Shown here piece after piece: positions 1-12,631 of a stretch of 64,000 nt of DNA. This DNA comes from Diphasiastrum complanatum (lineage: Eukaryota; Streptophyta; Lycopodiopsida; Lycopodiales; Lycopodiaceae). Positions within the stretch are counted from its first letter, which is position 1. Every line of letters starts with the position of its first letter. A model generated the notes under the pieces. It was not told the DNA's origin. It did no database searches and worked only from the letters and a program-made list of their open reading frames with translations. The translations under genes were made by a program, and so were the position numbers. The DNA is taken from positions 1,772,587 through 1,836,586 of the forward strand of contig CM055100.1 in NCBI GenBank assembly GCA_029204225.1. Direction: 5' to 3'.

Positions 1-350
1 CAGTTGAGCATCAGTGAGTGCATATTTGTCAGAGACAGAGATCCGACGATTCAGATGGAGAGGCCAAGATTCCAGATTCTTCTATTCATCAACAGCAGTG
101 ACCATGTCAACGGCCAGAGAGACAGTTAGCCATTAGGCCCCAGCCCAAATGGACACGGCATCAACGATGACACCGACAGCCTACCCGACGGCAGCGGTCC
201 ATGGCACACCTAGTGACACCTTCAGAACATACCATTCACCACTTCTTCCAGGCTGGTAGGCATCATGCTATTCAATTCTAGGCTGCCGGACCCTGACTGG
301 GCCAGCCATCTTTAGGCTTCAGGCATTATATTAGCAGTTGTTGTTATAGA

Positions 351-1407
<1,057 letters not shown>

Positions 1408-1505
1408 ATGGAGACATTTCACATGCTCCTATTGTACCACACACGTGACATGTACTTTTTTGTCTTGTATGCCTATTGGCATGAAAAAGACATTAATAAA
1501 ATCTT

Positions 1506-1509
<4 letters not shown>
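1408..1509 (+). repeat. Copy 2 of the segment ending in a CT microsatellite
   Basis: Homologous to 351-445. It carries the same tgacatgtac and gacattaataaaatcttt landmarks before a CT tract, with small indels between the copies. A CACGTG hexamer lies at 1442-1447. Confidence 0.55.

Positions 1510-1573
<64 letters not shown>
1510..1573. repeat. Microsatellite (CT)n
   Basis: About 64 bases of CT dinucleotide repeat. It starts at the same place in the flanking homology as the first tract but lacks the CA extension. Confidence 0.99.
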
Positions 1574-1575
<2 letters not shown>

Positions 1576-1596
1576 CGGCTCCATGCTATCCCCACT

Positions 1597-2060
1597 CATC
1601 CTCTGACTGGGTGCCCTACTCCAAGTCCATCAAAATTGACACCAGTAAAGGAACTTGACACACCAAGAAAGGCATACAAAGGCTTCCTGAAAACTGAAGT
1701 GGATCTCCTATGGTCTGAAATACAGGGCCTCAAGATGGCAATGGTGAATTTTCTCAGAGATAACAAGATCCTCACGGAGAAGGTCTAGTTATTGGAAGGA
1801 ATACTGCCCCCAATGACCAACAAGATAGTTGAACTGAAAAAGAACTTGAGTAAACACAAAGAAGCTACGAAAACTTGGGCTTCGCTATTCAAGAAGGAAT
1901 AAGGTAACTCCACACAAATGTCCACTTTTATTTCTGCTGCTATTTTGGAAGAAAAATTACGTGAATTCAAAGCTTTCAACACTTGAGTTAGAGGAATTCC
2001 GGATACTTGTGATGCCATGAAAGAAGCTAAAGCTTTTCTTCAGACTATCTTGACTTCTTG
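1597..2060 (+). pseudogene. Degenerate coiled-coil-like ORF, family unknown
   Basis: One reading frame runs from the end of the CT tract to about 2060 with stops near 1786, 1900, 1984 and 2058. The conceptual translation is rich in Lys, Glu and Leu, for example KTEVDLLWSEIQGLKMAM, then MTNKIVELKKNLSKHKEA, then ILEEKLREFKAF. This suggests a coiled coil. I do not recognise the family. Retroelement gag-like debris is one possibility, and a host gene remnant is another. Persistence of one frame across four stops is the only evidence that it was once coding. Confidence 0.35.
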
Positions 2061-3890
2061 AGCTTCAACACTGATGGAATGGATAATGCATGGCGAACCA
2101 TAAGAGACAATACTACTCTCATCATTCGTTTTTAGTCAAAAGGTGAACGGGTAAAAGTATTGAGGCTCAATCCCAAATTGAAAGGTACACGAGGGTTCTT
2201 AGACAATGACCTTACACATATCCAAGTGGAAGAGCGGAAAAAAAAAATTTAGGAGGCTATGGCATTGGTCAAGTTTGCTATTTATTGAGATGGCCAGGTT
2301 AGATACCTGGAACGTAGTCCATCTACCTCCAGTGCCTAGGGAGTTGGGGTTCTCGGGATTAGGAGCAGCCTGGGACCCCATCCACGCCAATTGCATATCG
2401 GAGTGTGGAATTGTAATGGCATCCATTCATCGTCATCTGCAAGGGAGTTGACTGATTTTTTTTTCATGGTGATATTATGTTATTCACGGAAACTCATAAG
2501 AATCAACCAGAGTTCCAGTGTTTCAGATGGACTTCAGTATATAGAGAGGAGACAAAGGTAGAGGACTTTGCTCATCATACCTGATAAATTCTAGCCCAAG
2601 TGTAATGATAAGTACATCTTTTCGTATGATAAATACGAAAACGAGCATATAAATGTCTTTAGAAACAACCAACTATTAGATAAATGGATTAAACCAACAA
2701 AAGTAAACAGATTTCTGCTCTACTCTCATGATAGGTAGATTTGAGAGTTGATATAGTGGAATGTATAAACTAAAGCTTTACAACAACATGTACAACAACA
2801 ATCAACCTTGTATGATATATCATGTTTCAAAGGTCCCCTGCTGAAGAAAGCAAAGATAGCTGACAATGCCGATATCGAAGAGGAAACAGTGGGGTGCTCG
2901 CATGAGCCCTAGATCTGCAAAATCTCTTGGTAGCCATGAAGCTCGGACTCGAAGCAATAGACTGTCGTCAGTCCCGGTGAAGGTCTTGAGAAGGAACATC
3001 TGACTCATCCTCTGATAATGTCTCAACCTCAAGGTCGCGCCTCCTCGAGAAAAAGTAGGTGATTTGGGTTTGGGAGTCCTGGTGTCCATGCTGATCTCTA
3101 TGACATATATCTCTATGGAGCAGGAGCATCTCATGCCTCATTAAGGCCACACATCAAGGGTTTACATATGAAATAAGTGATGGTAGTGTGATTGGAAAAT
3201 CAAGGAAAAGATAATGGTAATGTTCCATGATCTCTCATAATAAGCATGCTTGCATTTTATACTGTGGAATACAAGTGAGAGAGATGAAATGTGGAGAATT
3301 CTTTTTTCTATGTTATTACCTGCTTACCTCTTACAATGTTTGCTTTAGCTATATTCCTAAGCTTCGCAATTTATCCACCATGTAAGCAACTTAATTTTTT
3401 GCATTTTATTTTTGTGGATCGTCTTAAGGCACAAGTCACTAGCTGATACAATTGTTTGATAAGGGGTTTCTGGAATATGCATTTTATGAGTAGAAATTTT
3501 AAAGCCTTATACTGCATGCCTGCTTGATTTTTTTGTCCTTTGGTCTGTTAAACATGTGCTTTTGATGGATATTATGGTTGAATACTGTTGTTAACTTAAC
3601 ATCATTATATATATATTTTGGTGACTTTTTTGTACGTAGAATACCATTATTGCTTTCCAATGTGGAGGTGTAGTAAATCCAGTGAGTTTGGGTAGGTGGT
3701 ATCAACTAAATTAAAGATATTTTTTTTGTTAAGTTGAGGCACCATATTTTACCTTTCAATTGGTTTGCAGATTATATTCTTTTTCTTGCACTTTTCTGTA
3801 ATGAAAATGGTTCATGAATGCACTTATTTTGTTCATTAGTTGAGATCCTTGTGTGCCAAATTTCAAATTGCTAGATATTTTTCACACCAG
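2061..3890. other. Non-coding; expected upstream DGAT2 exons not seen
   Basis: I looked here for the 5' half of the acyltransferase, including the FGYEPHS-like catalytic block and N-terminal membrane segments, and did not find it. A GC-richer patch at 2820-3055 contains short open frames in three phases but no recognisable domain. The rest is AT-rich and resembles intron or intergenic sequence. Confidence 0.45.
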
Positions 3891-4030
3891 TGCTGCGCCA
3901 GATTTGGACATGGTTGGGCCTTGTTCCTGCCTCTAGGAAGGGCTTTCTGGAGCTTTTGCATCAGGGTTATAGTTGTATTATTGTGCCCGGTGGTGTCCAA
4001 GAATGTCTGTACATGCAACACGACCATGAG
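3891..4030 (+). CDS. DGAT2: DGAT2 exon a
   Basis: The acceptor is ttcacaccag and the donor is GAG followed by gtatgcc. The exon starts with two bases of a split codon, then reads [18 protein letters not shown] and [13 protein letters not shown], ending MQHDHE. It needs an upstream exon to supply the first base. Confidence 0.9.
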
Positions 4031-7000
4031 GTATGCCTTTGAATTTATTTTTTCTGCAGTAACAAAACCATCTAGTTCTTGATACGAATCAGGAAATTAT
4101 AAGAACTAGATGTTAAAAAAATCACTTTCTCTAGAAGCTCTAAATGGTTTTGTTGATGCTCTTTTACAATTACTCTGCTCTATTAAAGTGGTTTGGTAAT
4201 TTTGGCAGGTGGTTTTTTTGAAGCGGAGGTATGGGTTTGTGCGTGTTGCCATTGAAGCAGGTGCTCCATTAGTACCTGTCTTTTGCTTTGGGCAGGTATG
4301 TAGAAGCTTTCTCAAGCTTTGCATACATATTGTTATATTACTCCAAAGAGCTCTCTCAAAAGAGCTCTCAAAGGGAAAATGCACTTTTCACCAGCAAGCT
4401 ATCAGGCTTCTCTGCGCATTCGGAAAACCTAATTTCTTGGAATTTTAGATGTTCTAGCATAGATTTTGTGGGACCCATTGCTATATACTAGATTCATGAT
4501 TATCCACTCATGGAGATTTTATGCCTAGCCCTCATGCTCGACGATAAATCTGTAATTTTTTTTCTGATATCCGAACATATGGAAAAATACCAAAGAAAAA
4601 TATTTGCTACAAAGAAAATTGAATAAGAATACTAGTGGATATAGTTTTCATAAGAGCCATGACAATTGGAATAAATGAGGCCCTCAATACAGCAGAACAC
4701 CAATTTAATCCCTAAAAATGTGCTACACGTCCCCCCTTTGGATAAACATCGTTTCAAAATGTTTGCATCACAGTTGTGAAGTATGTGACTGAGTGAGACA
4801 TCGAGTGTGATATTGAAAAGGTGAGTGTGCATAAACATCAGTAGGCTCCCAATAGCTTATCAATATGTTATCCTTCCCCATGAACCAACCACTGAATGTG
4901 TCGAAGATGTTGATCATGCTATTATGAAATGAAGACTAGCAATAAGCTGGAAAGGGAACAAATCTAGATTGGTAGGCATATCCATGTCACAGGCTTCATC
5001 AGAAGCAACAGCAGAGTGCAGAAGGCTCACATGGATGATATCTCATGTGGAACTAGACTTCTTAACAGAGTGCTAATGACCATAATAACCTAGAAGAAAA
5101 GTATATATCCCCCTTTATTTTATCACTGGTATAACAAAGGATGCAAACGGAATATCTCCTTTTCAAAATATACCTTAGCCAAATAAAAAAATGTCAAACC
5201 AGCGTTTATGGAACTGTTATATCTATACTATGCCAACCAAAGGAATTAATTGGAATTTCTCCCAGGTGCAGTAAGAACTTTGGACTGGTCATGAGGCTCT
5301 GAATCATAAGTAGTACTGATCAACACATGAATATGAAGGATGTGCAGCAACTCTTTCAGAAATCAGAAGTGATCCTGGTGTCTTGATTGTCAAGATAGAA
5401 TTATGTAAGCCATGACGTTTTGGAAGCAGGTTGTTAGGGCCACGAGTGAGAATATTTATTGCAACTTATGTTCAAAGAACAAAAATCGACACTCTACATG
5501 TGTTGTATATTCCAGGTGTAAAGGATCTCCAAAACACCTATCAAATGCAGTGAATCTTGTACTCAAGATCACGGGCAAATATTCACCCTCCTTAAATACT
5601 TAGTTGGCTGTGTTGATATCAGGCATAATTACTATATTTGGCCTGCTATTAGAAATTTTATCTGACCAGTATGAAATATTCTATACTATTGGTACATAGT
5701 ATGGAGAAGCATGCTAACTAGAGCCGCGGAAACTCACCACACGAATGCCCTAACAACATAGAGCATTCCACATGTAAATTGCCTCTACACCTACACTGCT
5801 CCTATTCAGAGTTTTTTTGGATCTAAAAGCCCTCCAAAATATACTATCACTTCTAGCACATACAGAAAAGGTTTTCCATGCTTGCAACAAGGTGAAGCTG
5901 AAGTCAAATCTCTAACATCTTTGAGCTTTGATGCACAACTGTTCCTTAAGTGTGGTCAATCTTCCTGCTGCTAATTTTTCAGTGCTGAGAGTTTAGTGTT
6001 CTGTTAACTCTACAAAGAAAAAAGGATGGGCCATATTCACTCTTCAGCATGTACAGCGTACAATAATTGGAAGAGATATTGCTGTTTTGTATGCATTATC
6101 ATTTGAACAGAACTCTGAGGTTCAAGGCACGCACTTTCAGAATTCTCTTATGTATGGGTATCAGCAGTTGTTTGATTTGAAAGGGACATAGACCTTGGAA
6201 GATCTTATTGTTTTTATGACCTTTGGATTGCAAACCCCAATATTTCAGGACGTGCAACAAGTACACCCTTCAAGATGCCTGTGGATTTTAATTGATGTTA
6301 TCTCTTGAGCTCTCAAGATGCAGCCTATTCTTATCTGCAGATAGATTCCCAAAAACATATGAAGTCAGATTTTTGCAAGGTGACTTCTCATTGCCTTCTG
6401 GGAGGTATTTGAAATTCAAGCAGTTTCAAAGCAGATCACAGCAGCTGCTATGCCCACTGTCGATGGATATTTAATGTCTAGAACAGTGTTGGTCGGGTAT
6501 TGGATTTCTAAGATACCGGCCTAGTATGAGTATTGGAACATTCATTGGTCTATGATAGCAGCTGGACAACAATATTAGAGTAATTTTGATAATATTTGGT
6601 TCTCAATGCTCGGCCAAAACCCCAAAACCTAGCCAAATGTTTTAGTTATCAACTTGATATTAGCTCGATAATCAATCAGGCATCGGCTTGGGAGTAAAGT
6701 AATAAGTATTCCTTCGTCTTGTGATACCACGTGGCTGTGCCGCCTTAATGGTTCCTCACCTGAGTTTTACCAGCTGGGTCAGTTCCCTGATACTCAAGTT
6801 GATATCATCAAAGGTCCTATATATAGACCAGAATAGCATTGGCCGTGGAGGCACAAAACTATCTGATGGTTGTCTCAATAATTCACTAATTCAAAAACAA
6901 TAGAATGTTCCAAATTTTGGGTCACATTAGGGCTTCATTTTGAAACAGGCAATTATGATCTGGAGTCACTCAAATGGGAATCACTAGTAGTTGGCTTTCT

Positions 7001-7950
7001 TTATCTGACCATATGTGTTGGAACTTTATAGTAGGTCAGAAGCTTCCATATTCAAATGCTAAGCAATTTCACTATTCACATGGCTTTTTATGTAGTAGAG
7101 ATAGCCTGCATCTAGATATAGCAAATATTTTCTAGTTGCATAAGGCTACCAGCTCCTTTGTTTAGTGTTTGGTGTAAGGTTACTAGCTGGTTCAGATGAT
7201 TTCCACGACATGCAAATTGTGAGTTGGCTATATGTTACATGAGATTATTTCTCCAGATTGCTATTGTTTTCGCTGGAGGCTAGATATGGTACAATATCAC
7301 TATGTGTAATGCTATTGTTCTTGTTTATGAGGCACCTGCAGACAAGCGTGTATCGTTGGTGGAAACCAAGTGGAACATGGTACAATCAACTGTCACGTGC
7401 TATTGGCTTCACCCCTTTGATTTTTTGGGGAATGTATGGGTAAGCATGAAGGTGACATGAAAGTGACTATCAAAGAGAGGGAGGGAAGGGGAGAGGTTGT
7501 AGATGGAGGGTTGAGGTTGACAAATACTATCTTTCGTTCTTGTGCATATTATTACTAGTTTTATGCTAGTGACAGGGAAAGTATAGCTGCAAGTTTGCAA
7601 CCTTAACCTCAAATGTGGTTTTATACAGAACACCAATTCCATTTCAACGACCAATGTATGTTGTTGTTGGGAAGCCTATAGAAGTTGAGAAAGTTTGGCA
7701 GCCTTCCAAAGAGCAGGTCAGTGTGTGCATTTCTTCTTTTTCATTCTGCTTTACCATTCGTTCGTATATATAAATCGCAACTCATTGTATTTTTGGATAT
7801 GCTGTTTCTGTGGGAGGCTTGTTGAAAATGGGAGATATGATTATGCAGGTTGCTGAAGTTCTTGGCAGATTCATTTTGGCACTCGAGCAACTGTTTCAGA
7901 ATCACAAAGAAGCTGCAGGCTGCAAAGATACCCTTCTTCATGTCTACTGA
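3891..7950 (+). CDS. DGAT2: Diacylglycerol O-acyltransferase 2 (DGAT2), C-terminal five exons
   Basis: DGAT2 transfers an acyl group from acyl-CoA to diacylglycerol, the last step of triacylglycerol synthesis, at the endoplasmic reticulum. Five exons splice in phase with GT-AG borders: 3891-4030, 4209-4295, 7342-7439, 7629-7716 and 7849-7950. They give about 170 residues and a TGA stop. In order they carry [87 protein letters not shown] and a terminal helix ending HVY. These are the conserved C-terminal blocks of plant DGAT2. Full-length plant proteins are roughly twice this size, and the catalytic HPHG/EPHS block and transmembrane N-terminus are not visible. The 5' exons may lie beyond the window across another long intron, or the copy may be 5'-truncated. 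No stop or frameshift is present in the exons. Confidence 0.93.
4209..4295 (+). CDS. DGAT2: DGAT2 exon b
   Basis: Twenty-nine codons in phase 0 between ttttggcag and gtatgt. It encodes [18 protein letters not shown] and [11 protein letters not shown], the strongly conserved core next to the putative acyl-binding region. Confidence 0.93.
4296..7341 (+). other. DGAT2: Long DGAT2 intron, about 3.0 kb
   Basis: AT-rich sequence between donor gtatgt and acceptor cacctgcag. Short open frames inside show no domain, and I see no complete transposon. Long introns of this kind fit a repeat-rich plant genome. Confidence 0.75.
7342..7439 (+). CDS. DGAT2: DGAT2 exon c
   Basis: Starts at ACA AGC after cctgcag and ends with two bases of a Gly codon before gtaagc. 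It encodes [16 protein letters not shown] and then [13 protein letters not shown], a signature region of plant DGAT2. Confidence 0.93.
7629..7716 (+). CDS. DGAT2: DGAT2 exon d
   Basis: Completes the split Gly codon after tttatacag, then encodes [20 protein letters not shown] and KVWQPSKEQ before the donor gtcagt. Confidence 0.93.
7849..7950 (+). CDS. DGAT2: DGAT2 terminal exon
   Basis: Follows acceptor gattatgcag. It encodes [20 protein letters not shown] and [13 protein letters not shown], then TGA. The amphipathic C-terminal helix and its length match the usual DGAT2 ending. Confidence 0.93.
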   Translation, partial: VAEVLGRFILALEQLFQNHKEAAGCKDTLLHVY

Positions 7951-8417
7951 ATCTTCATACACGGATTTTCCACCAAGATTTAGTTGCTATAATCATCGAG
8001 GTCATATTTCGTTTGTTTCTCACTAATTCAACAATTGTGTCCAACTCAAAAATTCCTTCTCAAAGTTTTTGAAATCCATGATAAAGCACTTTATTTGATC
8101 TGCAAGACACATTTTGGAGCAAAAACTTGTCTCAGTCATTGTGAGCTTGGGAATGAACAAAGGCAAATCTAGTGTCATCGGTAGCAAAACGAAGGCCCAT
8201 GTTTGTTTCATTACTTTTTAGTGCAGCCGTTAAATCTGCCCAAATTCTAGTACTGATTAGCCCAAAGTCTGGTACTGAATCCTCAGCTGATATTCCATGC
8301 CATATGAATCAGAAATTAGAATTGAGATTGTTGTGCACTTTTCTGAACCAGCTCGCATAGATGTGTTTCACAGTGTCAAACGTACGAAAAAAAAAGGATG
8401 TGTCCACTGACTTGGGT

Positions 8418-8477
8418 CCATCAAATATGTACTTTCAATCTATTCTTCCATCAAATATGTACTTTCAATCTATTCTT
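8418..8477. repeat. 30-bp perfect tandem duplication
   Basis: A 30-base unit starting ccatcaaatatgtacttt occurs twice head to tail without mismatch. It lies in the 3' flank of DGAT2. No function is evident. The rest of 7951-8550 shows nothing recognisable. Confidence 0.9.
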
Positions 8478-8561
8478 GTATGTCAACGAATATTCTATTC
8501 TTTTATGCCAACGAATATCATGGTTTATTTTTGGCTCTATATTTACTTTTTGTGCTGGAAC

Positions 8562-8764
8562 GATTTTTTTTTTTTATAGAGAGTTACGCAACTAGTAGGT
8601 TAGTTGCGTAGGTTATACACAACATATGCAGGCTGGCAACGCCATTGAGCAACGTCAAGTGAGGAGCGAGCGCCTAAGATGTCACTGCACAGCGCCCAAG
8701 ACTCGAGCCCGTGCCTTGCTGGTCGCAGTCAACCACTCTACTCATACATTGCGCTGCGATGGAC
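8562..8764 (-). mobile_element. tRNA-derived SINE, about 200 bp
   Basis: Read on the minus strand, the 5' end is tRNA-like. It contains gagtagagtggttgactg, an A-box/D-arm-like stretch, followed about 30 bases later by cgggctcgagtc, a B-box-like sequence. The element ends in a run of twelve A residues (T run at 8564-8575 on the plus strand). Flanking 10-11-base direct repeats differ by one base: gtgctggaac at 8552-8561 and gtgctgggaac at 8765-8775. A pol III-type head, an A-tail and a target-site duplication define a SINE. The exact tRNA parent is unclear. Confidence 0.8.
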
Positions 8765-8914
8765 GTGCTGGGAACTTTCAAAGTCGTATAGTTAAAACTA
8801 AAAATTCTTGATATAATTATGATGACTTGGAAAATATTTCACCTCAATTTTCATGATTTACTTTAAAAAAATGGAATTTTGGTCCTCTATTTTACTATAT
8901 TTACAAATTTAAAC

Positions 8915-9060
8915 TAGGTGATCCATAGATCACAAGAAGCTTCTTTGTCTTGGGGGCTTATATCTTAAAAAAGAGTAAAGATTAGATTTAAAATAGACCT
9001 ATTTAACACTCAAACTCACCTAAGAGTGACACCTTAGCCTTTTGCAAATTGTCAAAATAG
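8915..9060 (+). repeat. Dispersed direct repeat, copy 1
   Basis: Shares in order with 9611-9776: a gaagctt block, an AT-rich spacer, cacct-agagtgacacc and caaattgt. The copies are diverged. Identity as a transposon is not established. Confidence 0.45.
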
Positions 9061-9610
9061 CTTATTTTGTTACTGTGGCAAAGCTAAAGTATCACGTAAT
9101 ACGAAAATTTTTGGTTCAAACTTCGTCTTATTTTTTAAATAACTTATAAGAAACTCTCAAATTTTGGTTCACTAGTGTACACCTCAATCAGCCAGCCTTT
9201 CCAAATCCTCCTTGTGCTGTTGTGAGACCCCTTGTCCTCTTTTTGATGTTTGAGGGTAGATTCCACTACTGTGCGGTCATGAGTTGGCTTGTGGGTCTTG
9301 TCATTGTCTAAATAAGTTTTTGATATGTGCAAAGTATGTTTTGGACTATGCCATAAAGTTGGATCGCTATAATAACCTTAAGCTATGGCAGTGAAAATAC
9401 AATAGTACCTATTGAATGAAGGAATTACAATAAAAATGAAAATGCTTTGTTGGTGTTTTTTCTCGAATGATATAGTTTCATTTAATGATTTAATAGCGTT
9501 AAGTCACCACTTGGTAAGTACTAATATCAATTGTAAAATTTTCTTACTAACAAAATAGTCGTTTTGTGATTAATGAAATACAAAAAGTATTATGGCAAAT
9601 CCAGAAAAAC

Positions 9611-9776
9611 TAAGGTGGTCTATATCATGAGAAGCTTTGCCTTGGCATCCAAATCATTGAAATTTAACAAAAAAAAAGATTGCATAATAAAAGATTAAGA
9701 AATTAAAGAAAACTCAATTTAATGCTCAAGCACACCTAGGAGTGACACCACACAATTTAGCAAATTGTGACAATGC
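9611..9776 (+). repeat. Dispersed direct repeat, copy 2
   Basis: The second copy, about 700 bp downstream in the same orientation, with cacctaggagtgacacc and caaattgtgac. Confidence 0.45.
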
Positions 9777-9828
9777 TCAAAAGGAAATCATTATTTTTTA
9801 CCCTCTTACATAAAAGCAAGAGCCAAAT

Positions 9829-9843
9829 CCCCCCCCCCCCCCC
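9829..9843. repeat. Poly-C tract (15)
   Basis: A run of fifteen C residues, unusual in this AT-rich context. It could be a G-quadruplex or i-motif former, or a sequencing-length artefact. Confidence 0.95.
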
Positions 9844-9849
9844 TTGGAT

Positions 9850-11080
9850 CAGTTCCTGGGTGAATGTTATAACTATCCTCATTATGTTTTATCAACATGC
9901 ATTTGCTAAGTGATAAAAATGCAGCAAAATAAACCCTTTCGATCCTAGAAATGATGGAGAAAGAACGTACTTAAGATCCAAACAATATCTAGAAGCTAGA
10001 TTACTAATCAATGCATTGATTCCTAACTTATCTTGGCTTGAACTCCATGAATTAGCTTCAAAACTCTTCACACATGTGAAAGTACGGCCTGCTGTTGCCT
10101 GTGTACTGTACTTGCAACTTCAAACTCATTCAATGACTATAAAAAAAATCATATGCCAATAGCATTCATCAATCAAATCATAGACTCAAACTAGTCAAGA
10201 AAGAAAATCTCGATTTTGCTCATAGTTGGATGGAAATTCCATCACATATTTATACATGTAGAGCTCGAATCTGAGCATATTAGGGCTTCTATGCATTCAT
10301 CATAACTTAACCCTAACATCTAACCTAAATATCCACTTGATCGACCCTAATTAGGGGTCAAGATCTCGAGATCCCAAAACAATTAAAAACATGCTATTTT
10401 TAGCTCCCAGAATCTCTCTAGCCTATCAAAGCACTATTTGGACTCATTCCAAAGGTGCCACTCCTATGCTAGGTTAGGAATGAGACTTACAAAGAGTATC
10501 CTATGCTATTTGGCACATGTGACAAGTCACAACATGATCATAATACAATTTACAAGCAATATGACCAAAATTGGTCAACCTAGAATTGTGAAATTTTAAC
10601 ACTAAGCTCACAAGTTATCAACAATTCCAAGGATATTATAACAAACCTTGTGAATTGTTGGTCTAGGAAATAAAGACATGGAAATAGAGTTTGCAATCAC
10701 ATGTTTGATTTTTATTTTGCTTTTTCAAAATCCAACAAGATCTTGATGAACTGGCATATTTTCAACTCTCTTTGGCTGGTGTGTTTGAGTTGCATTAACT
10801 CTTTCATATGTATATACAATCAACCCTAGATAAGGCCTTGGGAGTGCAAAAAAGTAACTAATAGAGAGGGTTAACACAGAGGGATAACGATTTGCAGCCA
10901 AAAACAAAGTGATCCTTTCGTTGTGCAACTATTGGAAATTTGATGACTATTTGCTAGACCTAAGTGATCAGAAGTTTTAGTACAACATGTATATATGCAT
11001 TCAGGAAAAAAAAAAAAGTACAAGATATCAATCCTCATGATCATCGGAAATGCAATTGTAAGTAGTTTTTTTTCTTTCAG
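9850..11080. other. AT-rich intergenic DNA, nothing recognised
   Basis: Only short chance open frames on both strands. No domain, LTR terminus or RNA gene is recognised. Confidence 0.5.
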
Positions 11081-11872
11081 ATTTATATCCATCACGCATA
11101 AGTCAATGGGAGCCAGCACAATCACTTGCATGAATATTGGATGTGATTCACTCTGATGTTGGAAATCTGCAATACAGAGGAAAAAGTCCAAAGGAACTTG
11201 TAGATAGTGGTATATATTTTTATGAATCTTCATATATACCACAAACGGATGGAGGTTTTGGCAAGCTCGAAGCAATTCCATTTCCTAGTTTTTAGAGTGA
11301 TGAGTGGCCTACTCCTAACAATATTGTTTCTGAATCTTTCAGATGCAAGCTACTCATTGATGTTAGAAATGCCATGAAGATAAGTATGGGTTCAAAAAAA
11401 TTTCATCTAAGTTTGTTTATCTCATTGCATATATTTGTTGATTTTTTCTCAAGTGCTAGTGTTCGAAGGACACCAACTTTATTTGTTTGCAATGATTTAT
11501 CAGATGAGACTTTGTCAGATCTCATGGATCAAGGCTAGAATAGTAAAACAAATAATGATATAGAATGTAGGATAAAAAAGTCGTCAATGATCTTTCGACA
11601 TCATATCGAAAAACAAATGCTCAGTGTCACATTTAGCTATTAGAGATACAAGAAAATTGACGGTACATGGCTACCACTAGATCAATACTTAGAACTAAAT
11701 AGTCACACAAACCGAATGGAGATAAGCATTATCTACAATGAAAAATATTTGACTATGGTTGAGGTGGAAGAGCATTGGACGCTTGATCTTATTAGAACAG
11801 AGCTCATGCTATTACAAACCAATCTACCAATTTATTTCAAATTCATCATCAACAGAAGACTCGTAAGTACTC
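11081..11872 (+). pseudogene. Decayed exon of an unrecognised gene
   Basis: One frame stays readable for about 264 codons between a pyrimidine-rich acceptor (tttttttttctttcag) and a strong donor (gtaagt at 11873). It is broken only by TGA at 11131 and by TAG at 11293, 11536 and 11641. The C-terminal part reads MEISIIYNEKYLTMVEVEEH, then WTLDLIRTELMLLQ, then LPIYFKFIINRRL. That cadence resembles a small alpha/beta, perhaps ubiquitin-like, module, but I do not recognise the family. Typical intron borders point to a host gene remnant rather than a retroelement. Function is unknown. Confidence 0.45.
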
Positions 11873-12299
11873 TCTATGTTTATTGCCATTTCAAAATAGT
11901 ACAAAATAATGGAAAATGACATAAGTTGCAATGGCACATTCACTAATATTTGTCTAGTCACATTTGCGAAAAAGACATGAGCTAATAACGTGCTGCAAAG
12001 ATCTACCTACAACAATCACCATTGTGGAAAAACAATATCTTCAAATAAAGACTTATGAGTAAAAGCAATAAAAGAAGAGAAGAATTCAGTTAACAAGCAC
12101 AATACATGGGAGTCGGTAGAACCTTGCTCCTTGAGCTCAAAATAGGTGTCCACCTCGTTCAAAAGTACCTATACACGCAAGGCTACATGATGAGCTAGAT
12201 AGAGATAGTTCCATAGATAATGCTATTGACAGTCAGAGCCTTAGACAATGTCTAGACAATTGCTTAGATAGCTCCACGGATAGACATGGTTGTAGGATC

Positions 12300-12315
12300 A
12301 CCTGCTATAGCAGGT
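12300..12315. repeat. 16-bp perfect palindrome
   Basis: acctgctatagcaggt is self-complementary, and a related tagcaggt follows about 20 bases later. It could form a small hairpin or be a palindromic protein site. No gene context is assigned. Confidence 0.6.
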
Positions 12316-12631
12316 CATTCAACGAAAACTCGTGTAGCAGGTTGTGGACAAGGGGCATCATTGTAATCATCAGGTGAAAAAAATAGTGGAAGACTAGAGC
12401 ACCTGGTCATGGTGACGGGTTACACGGTTACACATGCATAGTGGATCTTGTACGCGGGTTCCCTATCCGCCCCACCCAGCCTGGACTGGCCTCTGCGTCA
12501 TGCACAGGTGTCGCTTCCCAATTATAAGATTTCTGTTTTAGTTCCTTAGTGGTATAAAATTTTCTACTTTGAAAGTAGCTTGGACTTTAGGGTATTGTTC
12601 AGCTTGCCTAGACATTTTGATTGGTGGTAAT

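Noticed and set aside
2820-3150. Possible upstream DGAT2 exon or other gene in a GC-richer patch
   Set aside because: No frame stays open and none resembles the DGAT2 N-terminus, although ctcgagaaaaa followed by gtaggt looks like a donor.
8600-8775. A functional tRNA gene at the A/B boxes
   Set aside because: The acceptor stem cannot be closed, and the unit has an A-tail and target duplication, which fits a SINE.
9829-9843. Poly-C run as a functional element
   Set aside because: Homopolymers occur by chance or slippage, and there is no surrounding motif.
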